Positions 9,490 through 18,066 of a stretch of 64,000 nt of DNA are shown in pieces. Location: contig NZ_WHOD01000016.1 in NCBI RefSeq assembly GCF_013141765.1, forward strand, positions 37,191 through 101,190. The letters run 5' to 3'. A model generated the notes under the pieces. That model made no database searches. It saw only the letters and a list, made by a program, of their open reading frames with translations, and was not told the DNA's origin. The position numbers and the translations under genes were made by a program. The stretch's first letter is position 1, and every line of letters starts with the position of its first letter. This DNA is from Paenibacillus foliorum. GTDB lineage: Bacteria; Bacillota; Bacilli; Paenibacillales; NBRC-103111.

Positions 9490-9774
9490 ATTTCAAAGAA
9501 GAGCATCCTTTGCGGGATGGGCTTTTAATACTTGCTGATAAGATAGCGTGGAGAACAACAATATATATCATAATAAAGGTAGTACGTTAAACTCCCATGA
9601 AAATTAAAACTGGTAAAAACCCAAAAATGACAAGAAAAAATAGACTTAGCCAAAAGATAGACATATATTCTCCTTTAAGTTCTTGATGAAAGCATATAGT
9701 GAATTATACTACTCTTTATTTCGCTATACTGCCAGTTATCTTAATACCTCCGCCAGTCTAATACAAGAGGTTCG
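9490..9774. other. Intergenic, nothing recognised
   Basis: AT-rich stretch with no supported ORF. A weak hairpin near 9503-9525 (GAGCATCC/GGGATGGGC) precedes TTTT and might end the decayed frame upstream. Confidence 0.4.
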
Positions 9775-9888
9775 TCATGCCGAATTTGGAGCTATCCGTC
9801 TGCGTTCATCAAACTCCATAGGTGCAGGCCAATCAAAATGAGCCTGATCTGGACGAGCTGCCGCCGCAGTAGCATTCTTGGGCTTCAT
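9775..9888 (-). CDS. 37-codon ORF after the helical protein, possibly a truncated gene start
   Basis: ATG 9888 lies 5 bp after the stop of the preceding minus-strand gene and opens a 37-residue frame (start MKPKNATAAAARPDQ, then FDWPAPMEFDERRRIAP). The tight spacing suggests the second gene of a minus-strand operon. The composition looks genuine, but the frame stops at 9775 and nothing follows in any frame, so it may be the surviving 5' end of a lost gene. Unknown function. Confidence 0.3.
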   Translation of the reverse strand: MKPKNATAAAARPDQAHFDWPAPMEFDERRRIAPNSA

Positions 9889-9893
9889 CCCAT

Positions 9894-10451
9894 TCAAGCT
9901 TCCTGATTTGGCAAGCAGCTGCTAAGATGAGCAATCCATGTTCCTACATGTGGATCAAGTTTTGTTGCTGAATAACCCTGTCCTCGGAGCTCCTCCAGCT
10001 CACGTTCTATATAGGATACATACCGTCTCACATACCGGATTCCCAACGCATTGGCTGCATGATCAGCTACTTCCAGATAGTCTCGATAGAACTCGCTAAG
10101 GCTATTAAACATCCAGATATACCCTCTTAGAAAGCTTGCTTCATCGGGGGCATGCACGAGCTCTTTGCCCAGCTGGGCTAGAGCTGGCTCCATATTCGCT
10201 TCCCGATGCCCACCACGCAATTCTTCCAAACGTCCTTGAAGTTCATATACCCGTTCGGCGTGGCCAAACAGGAGATAGCCCAGTTGAATTTTACGCTCCC
10301 ATCTTGGTACTTTTAAAAACCAGCCTGCCAGCGCTCTGACGCAGCTATGCTCGATGTAGGCGCAGCGTCGCAGCAGCTCGACTGTTTTTGCGATATCAAA
10401 TCCGTTGTACTTTTGTTCGTGAAGGTTTGCTGAACCTGAACAAAAGTACAA
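9894..10451 (-). CDS. All-helical hypothetical protein, possibly ferritin-like
   Basis: Frame of up to 185 codons, rich in long amphipathic helices with conserved-looking acidic and histidine residues (ELLRRCAYIEHSCVRALAGW, LLFGHAERVYELQGRLEEL, EFYRDYLEVADHAANALG, YIERELEEL). The E..H and E pattern resembles ferritin-like four-helix bundles, but I cannot name the family. No good start exists: TTG 10451 lies inside the inverted repeat at 10404-10452 and has no ribosome binding site, so the true N-terminus may be lost or use a rare codon. It is divergent from the aldo/keto reductase gene and shares its operator region, which links it to the sugar-catabolic locus. Confidence 0.5.
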   Translation of the reverse strand: MYFCSGSANLHEQKYNGFDIAKTVELLRRCAYIEHSCVRALAGWFLKVPRWERKIQLGYLLFGHAERVYELQGRLEELRGGHREANMEPALAQLGKELVHAPDEASFLRGYIWMFNSLSEFYRDYLEVADHAANALGIRYVRRYVSYIERELEELRGQGYSATKLDPHVGTWIAHLSSCLPNQEA

Positions 10452-10452
10452 C
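10404..10452. promoter_or_regulatory. Double operator-like palindrome between divergent genes
   Basis: TTGTACTTTTGTTC at 10405-10418 is the exact inverse of GAACAAAAGTACAA at 10438-10451, and between them AGGTT (10423-10427) pairs with AACCT (10433-10437). Each outer arm also fits the 18-bp imperfect palindrome GTTGWACAWWWGTWCAAC that recurs at 12565-12582. This suggests two binding sites for a dimeric regulator in front of the aldo/keto reductase gene and the divergent minus-strand gene. The regulator is not identified; the two local AraC proteins are candidates, but a LacI-type protein would fit an even-spaced palindrome better. Confidence 0.5.
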
Positions 10453-10538
10453 TTTTACTACAGGTTTGGCGATGTTTTGAATTCTTTTTCATGATACAAA
10501 TAAGACAGGTCTGGATTCGCTTAAGAAGGGAGACATTT

Positions 10539-11534
10539 ATGCAATCGTCCATATTCGCCCGTTCGGGTGAAACCATTAGCAGGCTTGGCTTTGGCGGTAT
10601 GGGTTTAAATGGTATTTTTGGGCAGCAGGATGATGCTGCAATGATCCGTTCCCTTGTATATGCACTTGAGAACGGGATTAATTTTATTGACACGGCAAGA
10701 GTCTACGGAAGATCGGAAGAGCTCATAGGTAAGGCTTTAAAGGAGTGGAGAGGCGAAAAACCGTTCATTGCAACGAAAGCGGCTGCGTCTGCACCGCCTC
10801 ATTCGTTACCCGGTGCAGGCTTTCACTTTCCGCTGGATGTACAATCCACCTATCCGCCAGGATCGATTCGGGCAAGTGTGGAGCAATCGCTGCAGGCCAT
10901 GGATATAGAGACACTGGACCTGCTCCAGCTTCATGTGTATTGGCCTCAGTGGGATGCTGTAGATTATTGGATGGAAGAGCTGCTTAGGCTGAAAGAGGAA
11001 GGGAAGGTTCGCTATTTGGGCGTTTCCCTGCCAGACCACCGGCATGATCATGCGATTTCATTGGTTAGAGCAGGAGTGATCGATTCGGTGCAGACAATCG
11101 TCAATATATTTGACTCGGTGGCGCTTGATTGTCTGGTTCCGATCTGTCAGGAGAATCAAGTGGCAGTCATAGCAAGGGTTATTCTGGACGAAGGTGGACT
11201 GACCGGATTTTTGAAGGAGGATACAGCCATTCCCGAGTCCGATTATCGTTACAATTACTTTGACTGTCAGCCAAGAAGCGTTTACCTGGACAAGGTGAAT
11301 CGTCTTTGCCAATATATTCCTCAATATGCAAGCTCATTAACTGAGCTGGCGATTAAATTCGTGCTGAAGGACCCTGGTGTGACGGTCGCGATTTCTTCGA
11401 TGCAGGTACTGGAATACGCAGCGGAAAATATTGCAGCCTGCGACAAAGAAGCGTTGCCGGATGAGCTGTTTGAGCTTATTAAAATACGAGAGCGCTGGAT
11501 CCGACATTTTTATCATGCAAGGAGACATTTATGA
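10539..11534 (+). CDS. Aldo/keto reductase
   Basis: NAD(P)H-dependent oxidoreductase of the aldo/keto reductase superfamily, 331 residues, TIM barrel. The catalytic tetrad is visible: Asp51 (NFIDTARVYG), Tyr56, Lys80 (FIATKAA) and a His in LLQLHVYW. The glycine-rich start SRLGFGGMGLNG is typical of the L-fucose-dehydrogenase/YajO side of the family. ATG 10539 is preferred because AAGGGAG lies 6-7 bp upstream; an earlier ATG at 10491 has no such site. The stop overlaps the creatininase-like gene by 4 bp (ATGA), so the two are translationally coupled. Likely role: oxidation or reduction of a sugar or sugar-derived carbonyl in the local pathway (inference). Confidence 0.88.
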   Translation: MQSSIFARSGETISRLGFGGMGLNGIFGQQDDAAMIRSLVYALENGINFIDTARVYGRSEELIGKALKEWRGEKPFIATKAAASAPPHSLPGAGFHFPLDVQSTYPPGSIRASVEQSLQAMDIETLDLLQLHVYWPQWDAVDYWMEELLRLKEEGKVRYLGVSLPDHRHDHAISLVRAGVIDSVQTIVNIFDSVALDCLVPICQENQVAVIARVILDEGGLTGFLKEDTAIPESDYRYNYFDCQPRSVYLDKVNRLCQYIPQYASSLTELAIKFVLKDPGVTVAISSMQVLEYAAENIAACDKEALPDELFELIKIRERWIRHFYHARRHL

Positions 11535-12436
11535 GCAATGCCTCTGAAGCCATGTCCAAGGTTCTGTGGGCCGAGTTGTTCCCGGCTGAATTGATTGCCC
11601 GTCAGCAGGAGTGTCCCATCGTGTTTGTACCGCTGGGCTTATGTGAGCCGCATGGTCAGATCAGTGCTTTTGGTCTAGATACTTTCAAGACGGAATATTT
11701 ATGCGCGAGAGTAGCCCGTCAGGTGGGTGGCATTGTCGCTCCCAGTATGGGCTATCATGTGCACGAGGCGGGGCCTTCGGCCAAATTTCTGGAGGATAAC
11801 GTTGGAGAGCATAACCCCTTTATGTCTTCGGTTCCTCCGTACGTATTTTACCATTTCTTCTTATATCAGCTGCGCTCGTTCTATAATGCGGGCTTTCAAT
11901 CGGCAGTGATTTTGTCCGGACACGGTGGAGCGCATGTGCACGATCTTCGACAAATTTCCCGGATGTTTCAGGAGCAGACTGGGATGAGCATTTGGTATGG
12001 AACGGATTTTGATCTGGTCGAGGGCACGTATACCGGAGATCATGCCGGAAAATACGAGATATCCATGTTGATGCATATTCGTCCCGACCTGATTGATCCT
12101 TCAAAGAAAGGATTGGAGGAGCTAGACGGGGCTGGAGGACGACTGGCGGCCGCACATGATGCCAATGAGGCGACTCGGGAGTATGGTGAACAAATTTGCC
12201 GTGCATGCGAACTTGCATTAAGTCGCATCGCGGCTGATCTTGGACAACGATCCCAAGCTGTGACAAATCGAATGCCGCTTCCCTATGAAGTGGTTGAGGA
12301 TCTATGGTCACAGATTGTACAATCCGCCGAGATGGGTACTGAGCATTGGGCAGCCTTGCAGCCAAGGGCAGGTCAATCGCCTGTCTCCGAGCAGTCCCGA
12401 TGGAAGCCTTATGAGCATATCCGTATGCGTGACTAG
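11531..12436 (+). CDS. Creatininase-family amidohydrolase/lactonase-like hydrolase
   Basis: Metal-dependent hydrolase of the creatininase superfamily (PF02633), 301 residues. Expected metal and active-site motifs are present: PLGLCEPHGQISAFGLDT (Glu39, His41, Asp50), LSGHGGAH (130-135) and GDHAGKYE (169-176). Creatinine is an unlikely substrate in this context. Family members in sugar loci hydrolyse rings or C-C bonds of keto-cyclitols and similar compounds, so a hydrolytic step after the coupled aldo/keto reductase is the likely role. The start ATG overlaps the reductase stop by 4 bp. Confidence 0.85.
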   Translation: MSNASEAMSKVLWAELFPAELIARQQECPIVFVPLGLCEPHGQISAFGLDTFKTEYLCARVARQVGGIVAPSMGYHVHEAGPSAKFLEDNVGEHNPFMSSVPPYVFYHFFLYQLRSFYNAGFQSAVILSGHGGAHVHDLRQISRMFQEQTGMSIWYGTDFDLVEGTYTGDHAGKYEISMLMHIRPDLIDPSKKGLEELDGAGGRLAAAHDANEATREYGEQICRACELALSRIAADLGQRSQAVTNRMPLPYEVVEDLWSQIVQSAEMGTEHWAALQPRAGQSPVSEQSRWKPYEHIRMRD

Positions 12437-12474
12437 CCTGCAATCATTTAAAAGCACAGTGAATAAAGAGCGGA

Positions 12475-12526
12475 GCGGCCAAATGATCCTGGAGAAGCGT
12501 AAGCGATCGGAGAGATATTTGGCCGC
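12475..12526. repeat. Palindromic intergenic unit (GCGGCCAAAT arms)
   Basis: GCGGCCAAAT (12475-12484) and ATTTGGCCGC (12517-12526) form a perfect 10-bp stem around a 32-base loop that itself reads GAGAAGCGTAAGCGATCGG. There is no T run, so it is more like a REP-type unit than a terminator. It lies between the creatininase-like and oxygenase genes. Confidence 0.45.
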
Positions 12527-12564
12527 GCAGCGGTACTTTTTCACCAGACTCCTAGGGATGGAAG

Positions 12565-12582
12565 GTTGAACAAATGTACAAC
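12565..12582. promoter_or_regulatory. Operator-like 18-bp palindrome before the oxygenase gene
   Basis: GTTGAACAAATGTACAAC matches its own complement at 12 of 18 positions (GTTGnACAnnTGTnCAAC) and nearly repeats the arm GAACAAAAGTACAAC at 10438-10452. It lies 79 bp before the oxygenase start, close to the distance seen for the aldo/keto reductase gene, so one regulator may control both units. Confidence 0.5.
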
Positions 12583-12660
12583 TAATTGATTGAAATGAAG
12601 CAGTGAAGAAAATGTTTTTTCGATATAGTTATAGCATACCATCCAAGGAGGGCTTACCCC

Positions 12661-13377
12661 ATGTTAATGAACAACACATCGAATTTTGTATTGACTGAAG
12701 ATATGATTGAAGAATTTTACCGCGAAGGCTATTTCTACGCACCCGGCTTCTTAACCCAGAAAGCGGTTGATAAAATTAACAAAGAGAATACCGAGTTTGC
12801 TACCCAGCAATCCAGTGATGGCAAATGGAAGTCCAACGCTACATTGAATTTGGCCAAAAGTCAGGAACAGTTCCCGGAAACAGTCAATTTCCTCAGCAAT
12901 ACAAGGATCATTGAAACCTTTGAAAGCATTTTGGGTGATAACGTTAAGCTATGGATGGGGATGTATGCAGTCGTTCCTCCACATGGTGAAGGCTTAGCCT
13001 GGCATCAGGATAATATGTACACTCATATTCTGGGGCATATGCTCAATGGTTTTGTCGCTCTGGATCACATCACTCAAGAAAATGCTGGTTTGTGGTTGGC
13101 GCCAAGATCCCATCGATTGGGTCGTCAAAAGGATCTGAATGAAGTCGGAGAATCGCATCGCCGTGCAGCAGACCCGGACAATGGAGCACCATGCAGACCG
13201 ATGGCACCCGGAGATGCTGTCATTTTCCATAGGGAAACACTGCATCATAGTAAAACGAACCATACGGATCGGCCAAGAAGAGCGTATGCCTTTCAGGTGG
13301 CATCAGCCGTCTGCCGGTATGCCGAGACAGGCAAGCTGTTGACAGACCGCGAAGATTTGTCATCGTACAAGAAATAA
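12661..13377 (+). CDS. Phytanoyl-CoA dioxygenase-family Fe(II)/2-oxoglutarate oxygenase
   Basis: Cytoplasmic non-haem iron oxygenase of the PhyH family (PF05721), 238 residues. The iron ligands are visible as His115-x-Asp117 (AWHQDNMY) and a distal His at about 195 (ETLHHSKTN), with an Arg about ten residues later (DRPRRAYAFQ) for 2-oxoglutarate. Such enzymes hydroxylate small molecules and are common in sugar, phosphonate and quaternary-amine loci. AAGGAGGG lies 8 bp before ATG 12661. A terminator follows, so it is a single-gene unit that shares an operator motif with the aldo/keto reductase operon. Confidence 0.87.
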   Translation: MLMNNTSNFVLTEDMIEEFYREGYFYAPGFLTQKAVDKINKENTEFATQQSSDGKWKSNATLNLAKSQEQFPETVNFLSNTRIIETFESILGDNVKLWMGMYAVVPPHGEGLAWHQDNMYTHILGHMLNGFVALDHITQENAGLWLAPRSHRLGRQKDLNEVGESHRRAADPDNGAPCRPMAPGDAVIFHRETLHHSKTNHTDRPRRAYAFQVASAVCRYAETGKLLTDREDLSSYKK

Positions 13378-13429
13378 TGTATAAGGTTAGTGGTTGACAG
13401 GGTGTTTCCATGAATCGGTAATCAACAAG

Positions 13430-13459
13430 AACCGGAAGCCAAGCGCTTTCGGTTTTTTT
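13430..13459 (+). terminator. Intrinsic terminator
   Basis: AACCGGAAGC pairs with GCTTTCGGTT (one mismatch) around a short loop, followed by T7. It ends the oxygenase transcript. Confidence 0.75.
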
Positions 13460-13500
13460 AAAAGCTTATGTTTGGATCCGCTTTCATAATACTAGGATGT

Positions 13501-13509
13501 CTGCTATAC
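13501..13509 (+). promoter_or_regulatory. Extended -10 promoter element for AraC gene
   Basis: TGCTATACT fits an extended -10 (TGnTATAAT, one mismatch) about 50 bp before the AraC start. The -35 region (TTTCAT) is poor, as is usual with extended -10 promoters. Confidence 0.35.
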
Positions 13510-13561
13510 TAATTGGTTGACAAGTATTCCAGGTTCTGCTGGGGAAGACGGAGGGACAGCT

Positions 13562-14413
13562 ATGTTTTACGATGATATTCGTTTGGACGATGAACTTAAT
13601 TTTGTCAAGAAAGTCGGTACCTTAACCGAGCATGAGATGCATCTTCATGATGCGCTTGAGATTAGCATCGTGCTAAAAAATAATGTGAAATATCATCTGT
13701 GTGACCGTGATTATCATGGCAAGCCTGGTGATGTATATGTGTTTCGTCCTTTTGAGCCGCACTATAACCTGGCTGAGGATAGCAATAAACCGGTAGAGTG
13801 GACGATGGTGTTATTTGCCCCGTCAATTGCGAGGTCGATCCCGGAAGGACATAAGCTGCTGACGCCGTTCTATGCCGCCGACAAGTTCTCACCTTTAATT
13901 CCTGCACATACGACGTTCGCTCAAGCTATACAAAATGCTTCCAAGCTGGCCATTGCCGAAGGGGAGCAGCAGCTTCCTGGATGGAGGGCCAAGCAATTTC
14001 TTTATTTTATCGATATTCTGGTCATGATCTTCCGATATTATGAGGCTGTGCAGCAGGATGAGTTATCCAATTCTAAAACCGATCAGGGGATTATTAATGT
14101 TATTCAATATATGCTGTCCCATTTCTCCGAAGATATCGATATTAATGAGATGATCGTGATGTCCAATCTGCGAAAAACGATGTTTTTTAAAAAATTCAAA
14201 AGCATTACGAGTCTTTCACCGAATGAATTTATTAGCCGTCTTCGACTGCAATCTGCAGTTTATCTGTTGGATTATACGGCAAAATCGATTACCGAAATCG
14301 CTTTTGAGTGCGGATTCCATTCGTTGAGCTACTTTAATAAGCAATTCAAGCTGTACAGAGGCATTTCGCCAAGAGATCAGCGCAATCATTTAAAAATCAG
14401 AAGAGAACTATAG
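13562..14413 (+). CDS. AraC-family transcriptional regulator 1
   Basis: DNA-binding regulator of 283 residues: an N-terminal cupin-type sensor (HEMHLHDALEISIVL, then KPGDVYVFRPFEPHYN) and a C-terminal double helix-turn-helix ending in ITEIAFECGFHSLSYFNKQFK then YRGISPRDQR. ATG 13562 is chosen because GGAGGGACAG precedes it; the TTG at 13517 has no site. It is convergent with the second AraC gene, overlapping it by 6 bp at the 3' ends. Probably a sugar-responsive activator of the adjacent transporter or catabolic genes (inference). Confidence 0.88.
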   Translation: MFYDDIRLDDELNFVKKVGTLTEHEMHLHDALEISIVLKNNVKYHLCDRDYHGKPGDVYVFRPFEPHYNLAEDSNKPVEWTMVLFAPSIARSIPEGHKLLTPFYAADKFSPLIPAHTTFAQAIQNASKLAIAEGEQQLPGWRAKQFLYFIDILVMIFRYYEAVQQDELSNSKTDQGIINVIQYMLSHFSEDIDINEMIVMSNLRKTMFFKKFKSITSLSPNEFISRLRLQSAVYLLDYTAKSITEIAFECGFHSLSYFNKQFKLYRGISPRDQRNHLKIRREL

Positions 14414-15262
14414 GACCAAAAACTGTTTTCGGTATTGATAAGGCGTAATACTCATTCTTTTTTTGAAAAACTGGCAAAAGTAAGACAAATTTGCGAAACC
14501 GCTTTCTAAACAAATCTCACTGATTGTCTTGGAGGAGGTTTTTAATAATAAGCACGCCTGATTCAGTCGCTTGGCCATCAGATAGTCGGTGATGGTCCCT
14601 CCGGTTTTTTGCTTGAACAGTGCAGAGATATGCTTGTGGGACAGATGAACCTCTTTGGCCAACTCGTGGATCGAAAAGGGCTCCTGATAATGCTCCTCGA
14701 CCCAATCCATAATGCGCTCCGCATGATTAAGCGATCTGATTGAAGCGCCATCGGAGCTATTATATTCCGACCACAGGGGACGGAGCAAGCAAAGAAACCG
14801 AACGAAGAACAATCCATACTCCTCAGCCAACGTGTTGCGGGGAACCTTGCTGCAGCGCTCATGAAGCTCCTTATAGAGCAGGACCAGAGGATGCTCTTCA
14901 TTCAGCTCAAAAATTTGCTTGGTAAGCTGATCTTTCCACAGATGATGGAAAAAGCTGCGTAATACCGGAAACGGCGCCAAATACGTATCAAATAGAGACG
15001 GCTCGAATACAACATAGGAACGAATATAATCTGAGGTGTTGTCCTGTCGGATACGGTGAAGCTGAAAAGGCTGGAAAAAAATCAACTGACCGCTTTTAAA
15101 CTCATACATACGGCTATCCAGCATCAAATGCCCCTTTCCTTTGTATATATACATAAATTCCATCCCTCTATGGGCATGAAAATGGTTAATCCTCTGTTGA
15201 TCCGCATGATACTTTAGAACAAAGTGGTTATCGGTCAAATCCAAGTGCTCAATAACTGCCAT
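14408..15262 (-). CDS. AraC-family transcriptional regulator 2
   Basis: 284-residue AraC protein: cupin sensor domain (HFHAHRGMEFMYIYKG, KSGQLIFFQPFQLHRI), then the HTH pair (IHELAKEVHLSHKHISALFK; ISEICLESGFANLSYFCQFFK). GGGAGGTG precedes ATG 15262. It is divergent from the Gfo/Idh/MocA gene with about 225 bp between, the usual arrangement for a regulator and its target, so it is the best candidate activator of the dehydrogenase and ABC importer that follow. Sequence similarity to AraC regulator 1 is limited to the family level. Confidence 0.89.
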   Translation of the reverse strand: MAVIEHLDLTDNHFVLKYHADQQRINHFHAHRGMEFMYIYKGKGHLMLDSRMYEFKSGQLIFFQPFQLHRIRQDNTSDYIRSYVVFEPSLFDTYLAPFPVLRSFFHHLWKDQLTKQIFELNEEHPLVLLYKELHERCSKVPRNTLAEEYGLFFVRFLCLLRPLWSEYNSSDGASIRSLNHAERIMDWVEEHYQEPFSIHELAKEVHLSHKHISALFKQKTGGTITDYLMAKRLNQACLLLKTSSKTISEICLESGFANLSYFCQFFKKRMSITPYQYRKQFLVL

Positions 15263-15488
15263 TCGGCACCTCCCATTATCGTACTTTAACTACATTATAA
15301 CCGTTATTAATGAAAGTTTAACCCATTTTTTTATGATAGGCTTAATGAGTAGAGTCAGTATGATTAAGGGAATGAAATGTAATTTGCAAGCGCGTACATG
15401 CCGTGGGGGCAATGGAATCGCCTGAACGCTTAAGAGCCTTGCTGTATGAACTAACAGGCTCATAGCTTTCTAAAAGGAGGTTAACAGA

Positions 15489-16523
15489 ATGACGGTGCTG
15501 ATGGCTGCATTGATCGGTATCGGTGGTATTGCCAAGGCTCTTCACCTTCCTGCACATCAAGCGGTGAATGGCTCCAGACTCAAATGGCTGTGTGATCCTG
15601 ATATCCATAAAGCACAAGCCGCAGCTGAGCAATTCGGTATCCCGTATTGGACTGACGATCCTGAATCCGTATGGTCCGATCCGGAAGTGGATTGGGTGGA
15701 TATTGCCGTGCCCAATCGTTTTCACGAGGCTGTAACAATAGCTTGTCTGGAATCCGGCAAGCATGTTTTATGTCAAAAGCCGATGGCAGACACCATAGAT
15801 GCCGCACGGAGAATGGTGGATGCATCCATTCGCTGCGGACGTCAGTTGGGCATCTATATGTGCTTTCGAGGTGATCCGGGTATTCAACAGATAAGGCGGT
15901 TGATCCGGCAAGGAAATTTTGGTGAAATGATTTCACTGCGGGGCAGGATGATTTCTTCCAACGGGTTTCACATTCAGGAGGGTCAATGGCGAATGGAGGA
16001 TGCTTCAGGAGCTCTGGATTTGCTTGGGGTCCATATGATTGATCTATTTGCCTGGCTGCATAGCGATATCGAATGGGTGCAAGCGTACTCCAATACCTTG
16101 CATGCCCCGATGAAAGGCGATGATGTGACAACGGCGATATACGGTTTAGCCGGAGGGGTAACAGCGGTCCTTGAAACGACCTACAGCTCGTTTGTTCACA
16201 CGGATACTCCCTTATACGTGCTGGAGATCAACGGAACAGCAGGCTGGGCCCGATATGTGCTGGATCGTGGGCAGCTGACGATGCAACTCCAAGACAGCTA
16301 TACAGATGGTCAGCTTACCTATATGGCAGGGACCCTGTCGGAATCAACATTTCCACACACACTATCTGGTGGCGGTGCACTTCCGAATGTGCATCAATCC
16401 TTTGTCGATGCTTTGCGAGAGGATCGACCTTTCGAGATCGATGGTCATTGCGGCGCACGAGCCCTTCGCGTCATGTCCTGTACAAGGCAAGCGGCGACTG
16501 CACATGCGAGGGTTCTTATATAA
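15489..16523 (+). CDS. Gfo/Idh/MocA-family NAD(P)-dependent oxidoreductase
   Basis: Sugar or cyclitol dehydrogenase of 344 residues with an N-terminal Rossmann fold (GIGGIAKALHLPAH, residues 10-23) and a C-terminal substrate domain. The usual EKP motif reads CQKPMADT, so Gln replaces the conserved Glu before the catalytic Lys. The segment GALDLLGVHMIDLFAWL fits the GG.l.D.G.H.id motif with changes. Strong AAAAGGAGG before ATG 15489. It opens the transporter block and probably oxidises the imported sugar or its product together with the aldo/keto reductase upstream. Confidence 0.88.
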   Translation: MTVLMAALIGIGGIAKALHLPAHQAVNGSRLKWLCDPDIHKAQAAAEQFGIPYWTDDPESVWSDPEVDWVDIAVPNRFHEAVTIACLESGKHVLCQKPMADTIDAARRMVDASIRCGRQLGIYMCFRGDPGIQQIRRLIRQGNFGEMISLRGRMISSNGFHIQEGQWRMEDASGALDLLGVHMIDLFAWLHSDIEWVQAYSNTLHAPMKGDDVTTAIYGLAGGVTAVLETTYSSFVHTDTPLYVLEINGTAGWARYVLDRGQLTMQLQDSYTDGQLTYMAGTLSESTFPHTLSGGGALPNVHQSFVDALREDRPFEIDGHCGARALRVMSCTRQAATAHARVLI

Positions 16524-16568
16524 CCATAATGTAAGGAGAATTAAACGGCTTTGTTGTTCACGAACGTT

Positions 16569-16583
16569 ACGTAAGCGCTATCT
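16569..16583 (+). promoter_or_regulatory. Possible catabolite-repression (cre) site
   Basis: ACGTAAGCGCTATCT matches the CcpA consensus WTGNAARCGNWWWCA at all but two positions and lies 45 bp before the solute-binding protein start, where cre sites often repress sugar importers. It overlaps the small palindrome TTACGTAA. Confidence 0.4.
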
Positions 16584-16627
16584 TGATACGCAAATCATAA
16601 TGTACACAGGAAAAGGGAGGTTTGAAT

Positions 16628-17974
16628 ATGAAGCGAAGTATGGTAGCAATGATGTCCATGATAATATTGGCAGGGGGAGTTGTAGGGTGTAGCTCGGGAG
16701 CCAACAGCGGTAACAATACCATGGCTCCCAAAGCAGATGCGCCCAAGGCAGATGCTCCCAAGACAGATCCTGCAGCCAAGGCCAAAATTCGTGTTGCCTG
16801 GTGGGGTTCTCAGGACCGGAACGATAAAACGCTAAAAGCGATCGATTTGTTCATGAAAAAAAATCCGAACATTGAGGTGCAATCTGAATTTATCGGGTTT
16901 GATGATTACTGGAATAAAGTCAATACACAGGCTGCCGGAGGCAACTTGCCGGATCTGATGCAAATTCATGAGGGCGTCATTAACGAGTACGTATCCCGTA
17001 AATTGCTTGTCGATTTGAATCCATATGTAGACAAGGGAACGATAAATCTTAAAAATGTCGATGCCAACTATTTACCGGATAAGGTGAATGGCAAGCTGTG
17101 GGGCGTCAATCTGGGTACCAATACGATGACAATGGTCTACGATCCGGCTTTGTTCGAGAAAGCGGGTGTCGAAGAATTAAAGCCGGGCTATACGTATGAA
17201 GATCTGGCCAATACTTTGCGTAAAATGAAAGCCAAGCTGGGCAAAGATTTTTACGGGATTACTCTTGATAACGGTTATGATGGATTCAAGCATTTTGTCA
17301 GACAGAATGGAACGATGTTTTACTCAGAAGATGGGAAAAAGCTCGCCTACCCGGACGATAAGGTATTTGTTGAATACTATACGTATTGGCAGAAGCTGAT
17401 GAAGGAAGGTTTGGCACCAGGGCCAGAGATTCAATCTGAATTTAAACAGCTGGAAAACTCACTTCTTGTGCACGGTAAAGCAGCGATTCAGCCGGTTCAA
17501 AGCAACCAGATTGTCGCCTTGGTGGCGGCCTCCAAGCGTCCCTTGAAAATGACCGTTTACCCTACACACCCCGGCGGAAAGGAAGGGCACTTCCTGAAGG
17601 CAGCGATGTCATTCGCGATCACCAGTCATTCGAAAAGCCCGGAAGCCGCAGCGAAGCTGATAGATTTTTTCACCAATGATGCTGAAGGCAACGATATTTT
17701 GGCGGCAGAACGGGGAATTCCGATCTCCTCTGAAATCCGTAAATCGGTTTCCGCGAAACTTCCAGATACCTCCAAGCAGATGTTCTCCTATGTGGAAGTC
17801 GCACAAAAGTATGCTCGTGAAAGTGAAGCGCCATCTCCTGCAGGTGATAATGAAATCAGAACGCTGCTCGGCAAGCTGCAGGAGCAGATCAACTTTGGCA
17901 AGCTGACTCCAGAGGAAGGCGCGAAGCAATTCCGTAAGGATGCTGAGCAAATTCTAGCCAAAAGCGCAAAGTAA
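16628..17974 (+). CDS. CUT1 sugar ABC transporter, extracellular solute-binding lipoprotein
   Basis: Family 1 solute-binding protein, 448 residues. The N-terminus is a lipoprotein signal peptide with lipobox VVGC (MKRSMVAMMSMIILAGGVVGC), so it is anchored to the outer face of the membrane. A low-complexity linker with repeated APKADAPK follows, then the binding domain (IRVAWWGSQDRNDKTLKAID; FMKKNPNIEVQSEF; GGNLPDLMQIHEG). ATG 16628 is chosen over TTG 16622 since AGGGAGGT lies 8 bp upstream of the ATG. It is the capture subunit of the importer completed by the next two genes. Confidence 0.92.
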   Translation: MKRSMVAMMSMIILAGGVVGCSSGANSGNNTMAPKADAPKADAPKTDPAAKAKIRVAWWGSQDRNDKTLKAIDLFMKKNPNIEVQSEFIGFDDYWNKVNTQAAGGNLPDLMQIHEGVINEYVSRKLLVDLNPYVDKGTINLKNVDANYLPDKVNGKLWGVNLGTNTMTMVYDPALFEKAGVEELKPGYTYEDLANTLRKMKAKLGKDFYGITLDNGYDGFKHFVRQNGTMFYSEDGKKLAYPDDKVFVEYYTYWQKLMKEGLAPGPEIQSEFKQLENSLLVHGKAAIQPVQSNQIVALVAASKRPLKMTVYPTHPGGKEGHFLKAAMSFAITSHSKSPEAAAKLIDFFTNDAEGNDILAAERGIPISSEIRKSVSAKLPDTSKQMFSYVEVAQKYARESEAPSPAGDNEIRTLLGKLQEQINFGKLTPEEGAKQFRKDAEQILAKSAK

Positions 17975-18066
17975 TTAGCAGTTGTTCTATTATGATTATT
18001 TCAAATTAAGCAAACAACAGCCGTTCGGCATCGGACGGCTCATCTTCATATAGGGGGCGATTCGCG

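Noticed and set aside
11820..12443. 207-codon minus-strand ORF inside the creatininase-like gene
   Set aside because: Antisense shadow of a clear gene with catalytic motifs.
15342..15480. Promoter or riboswitch before the Gfo/Idh gene
   Set aside because: No conserved riboswitch core or convincing -35/-10 pair could be picked out by eye.
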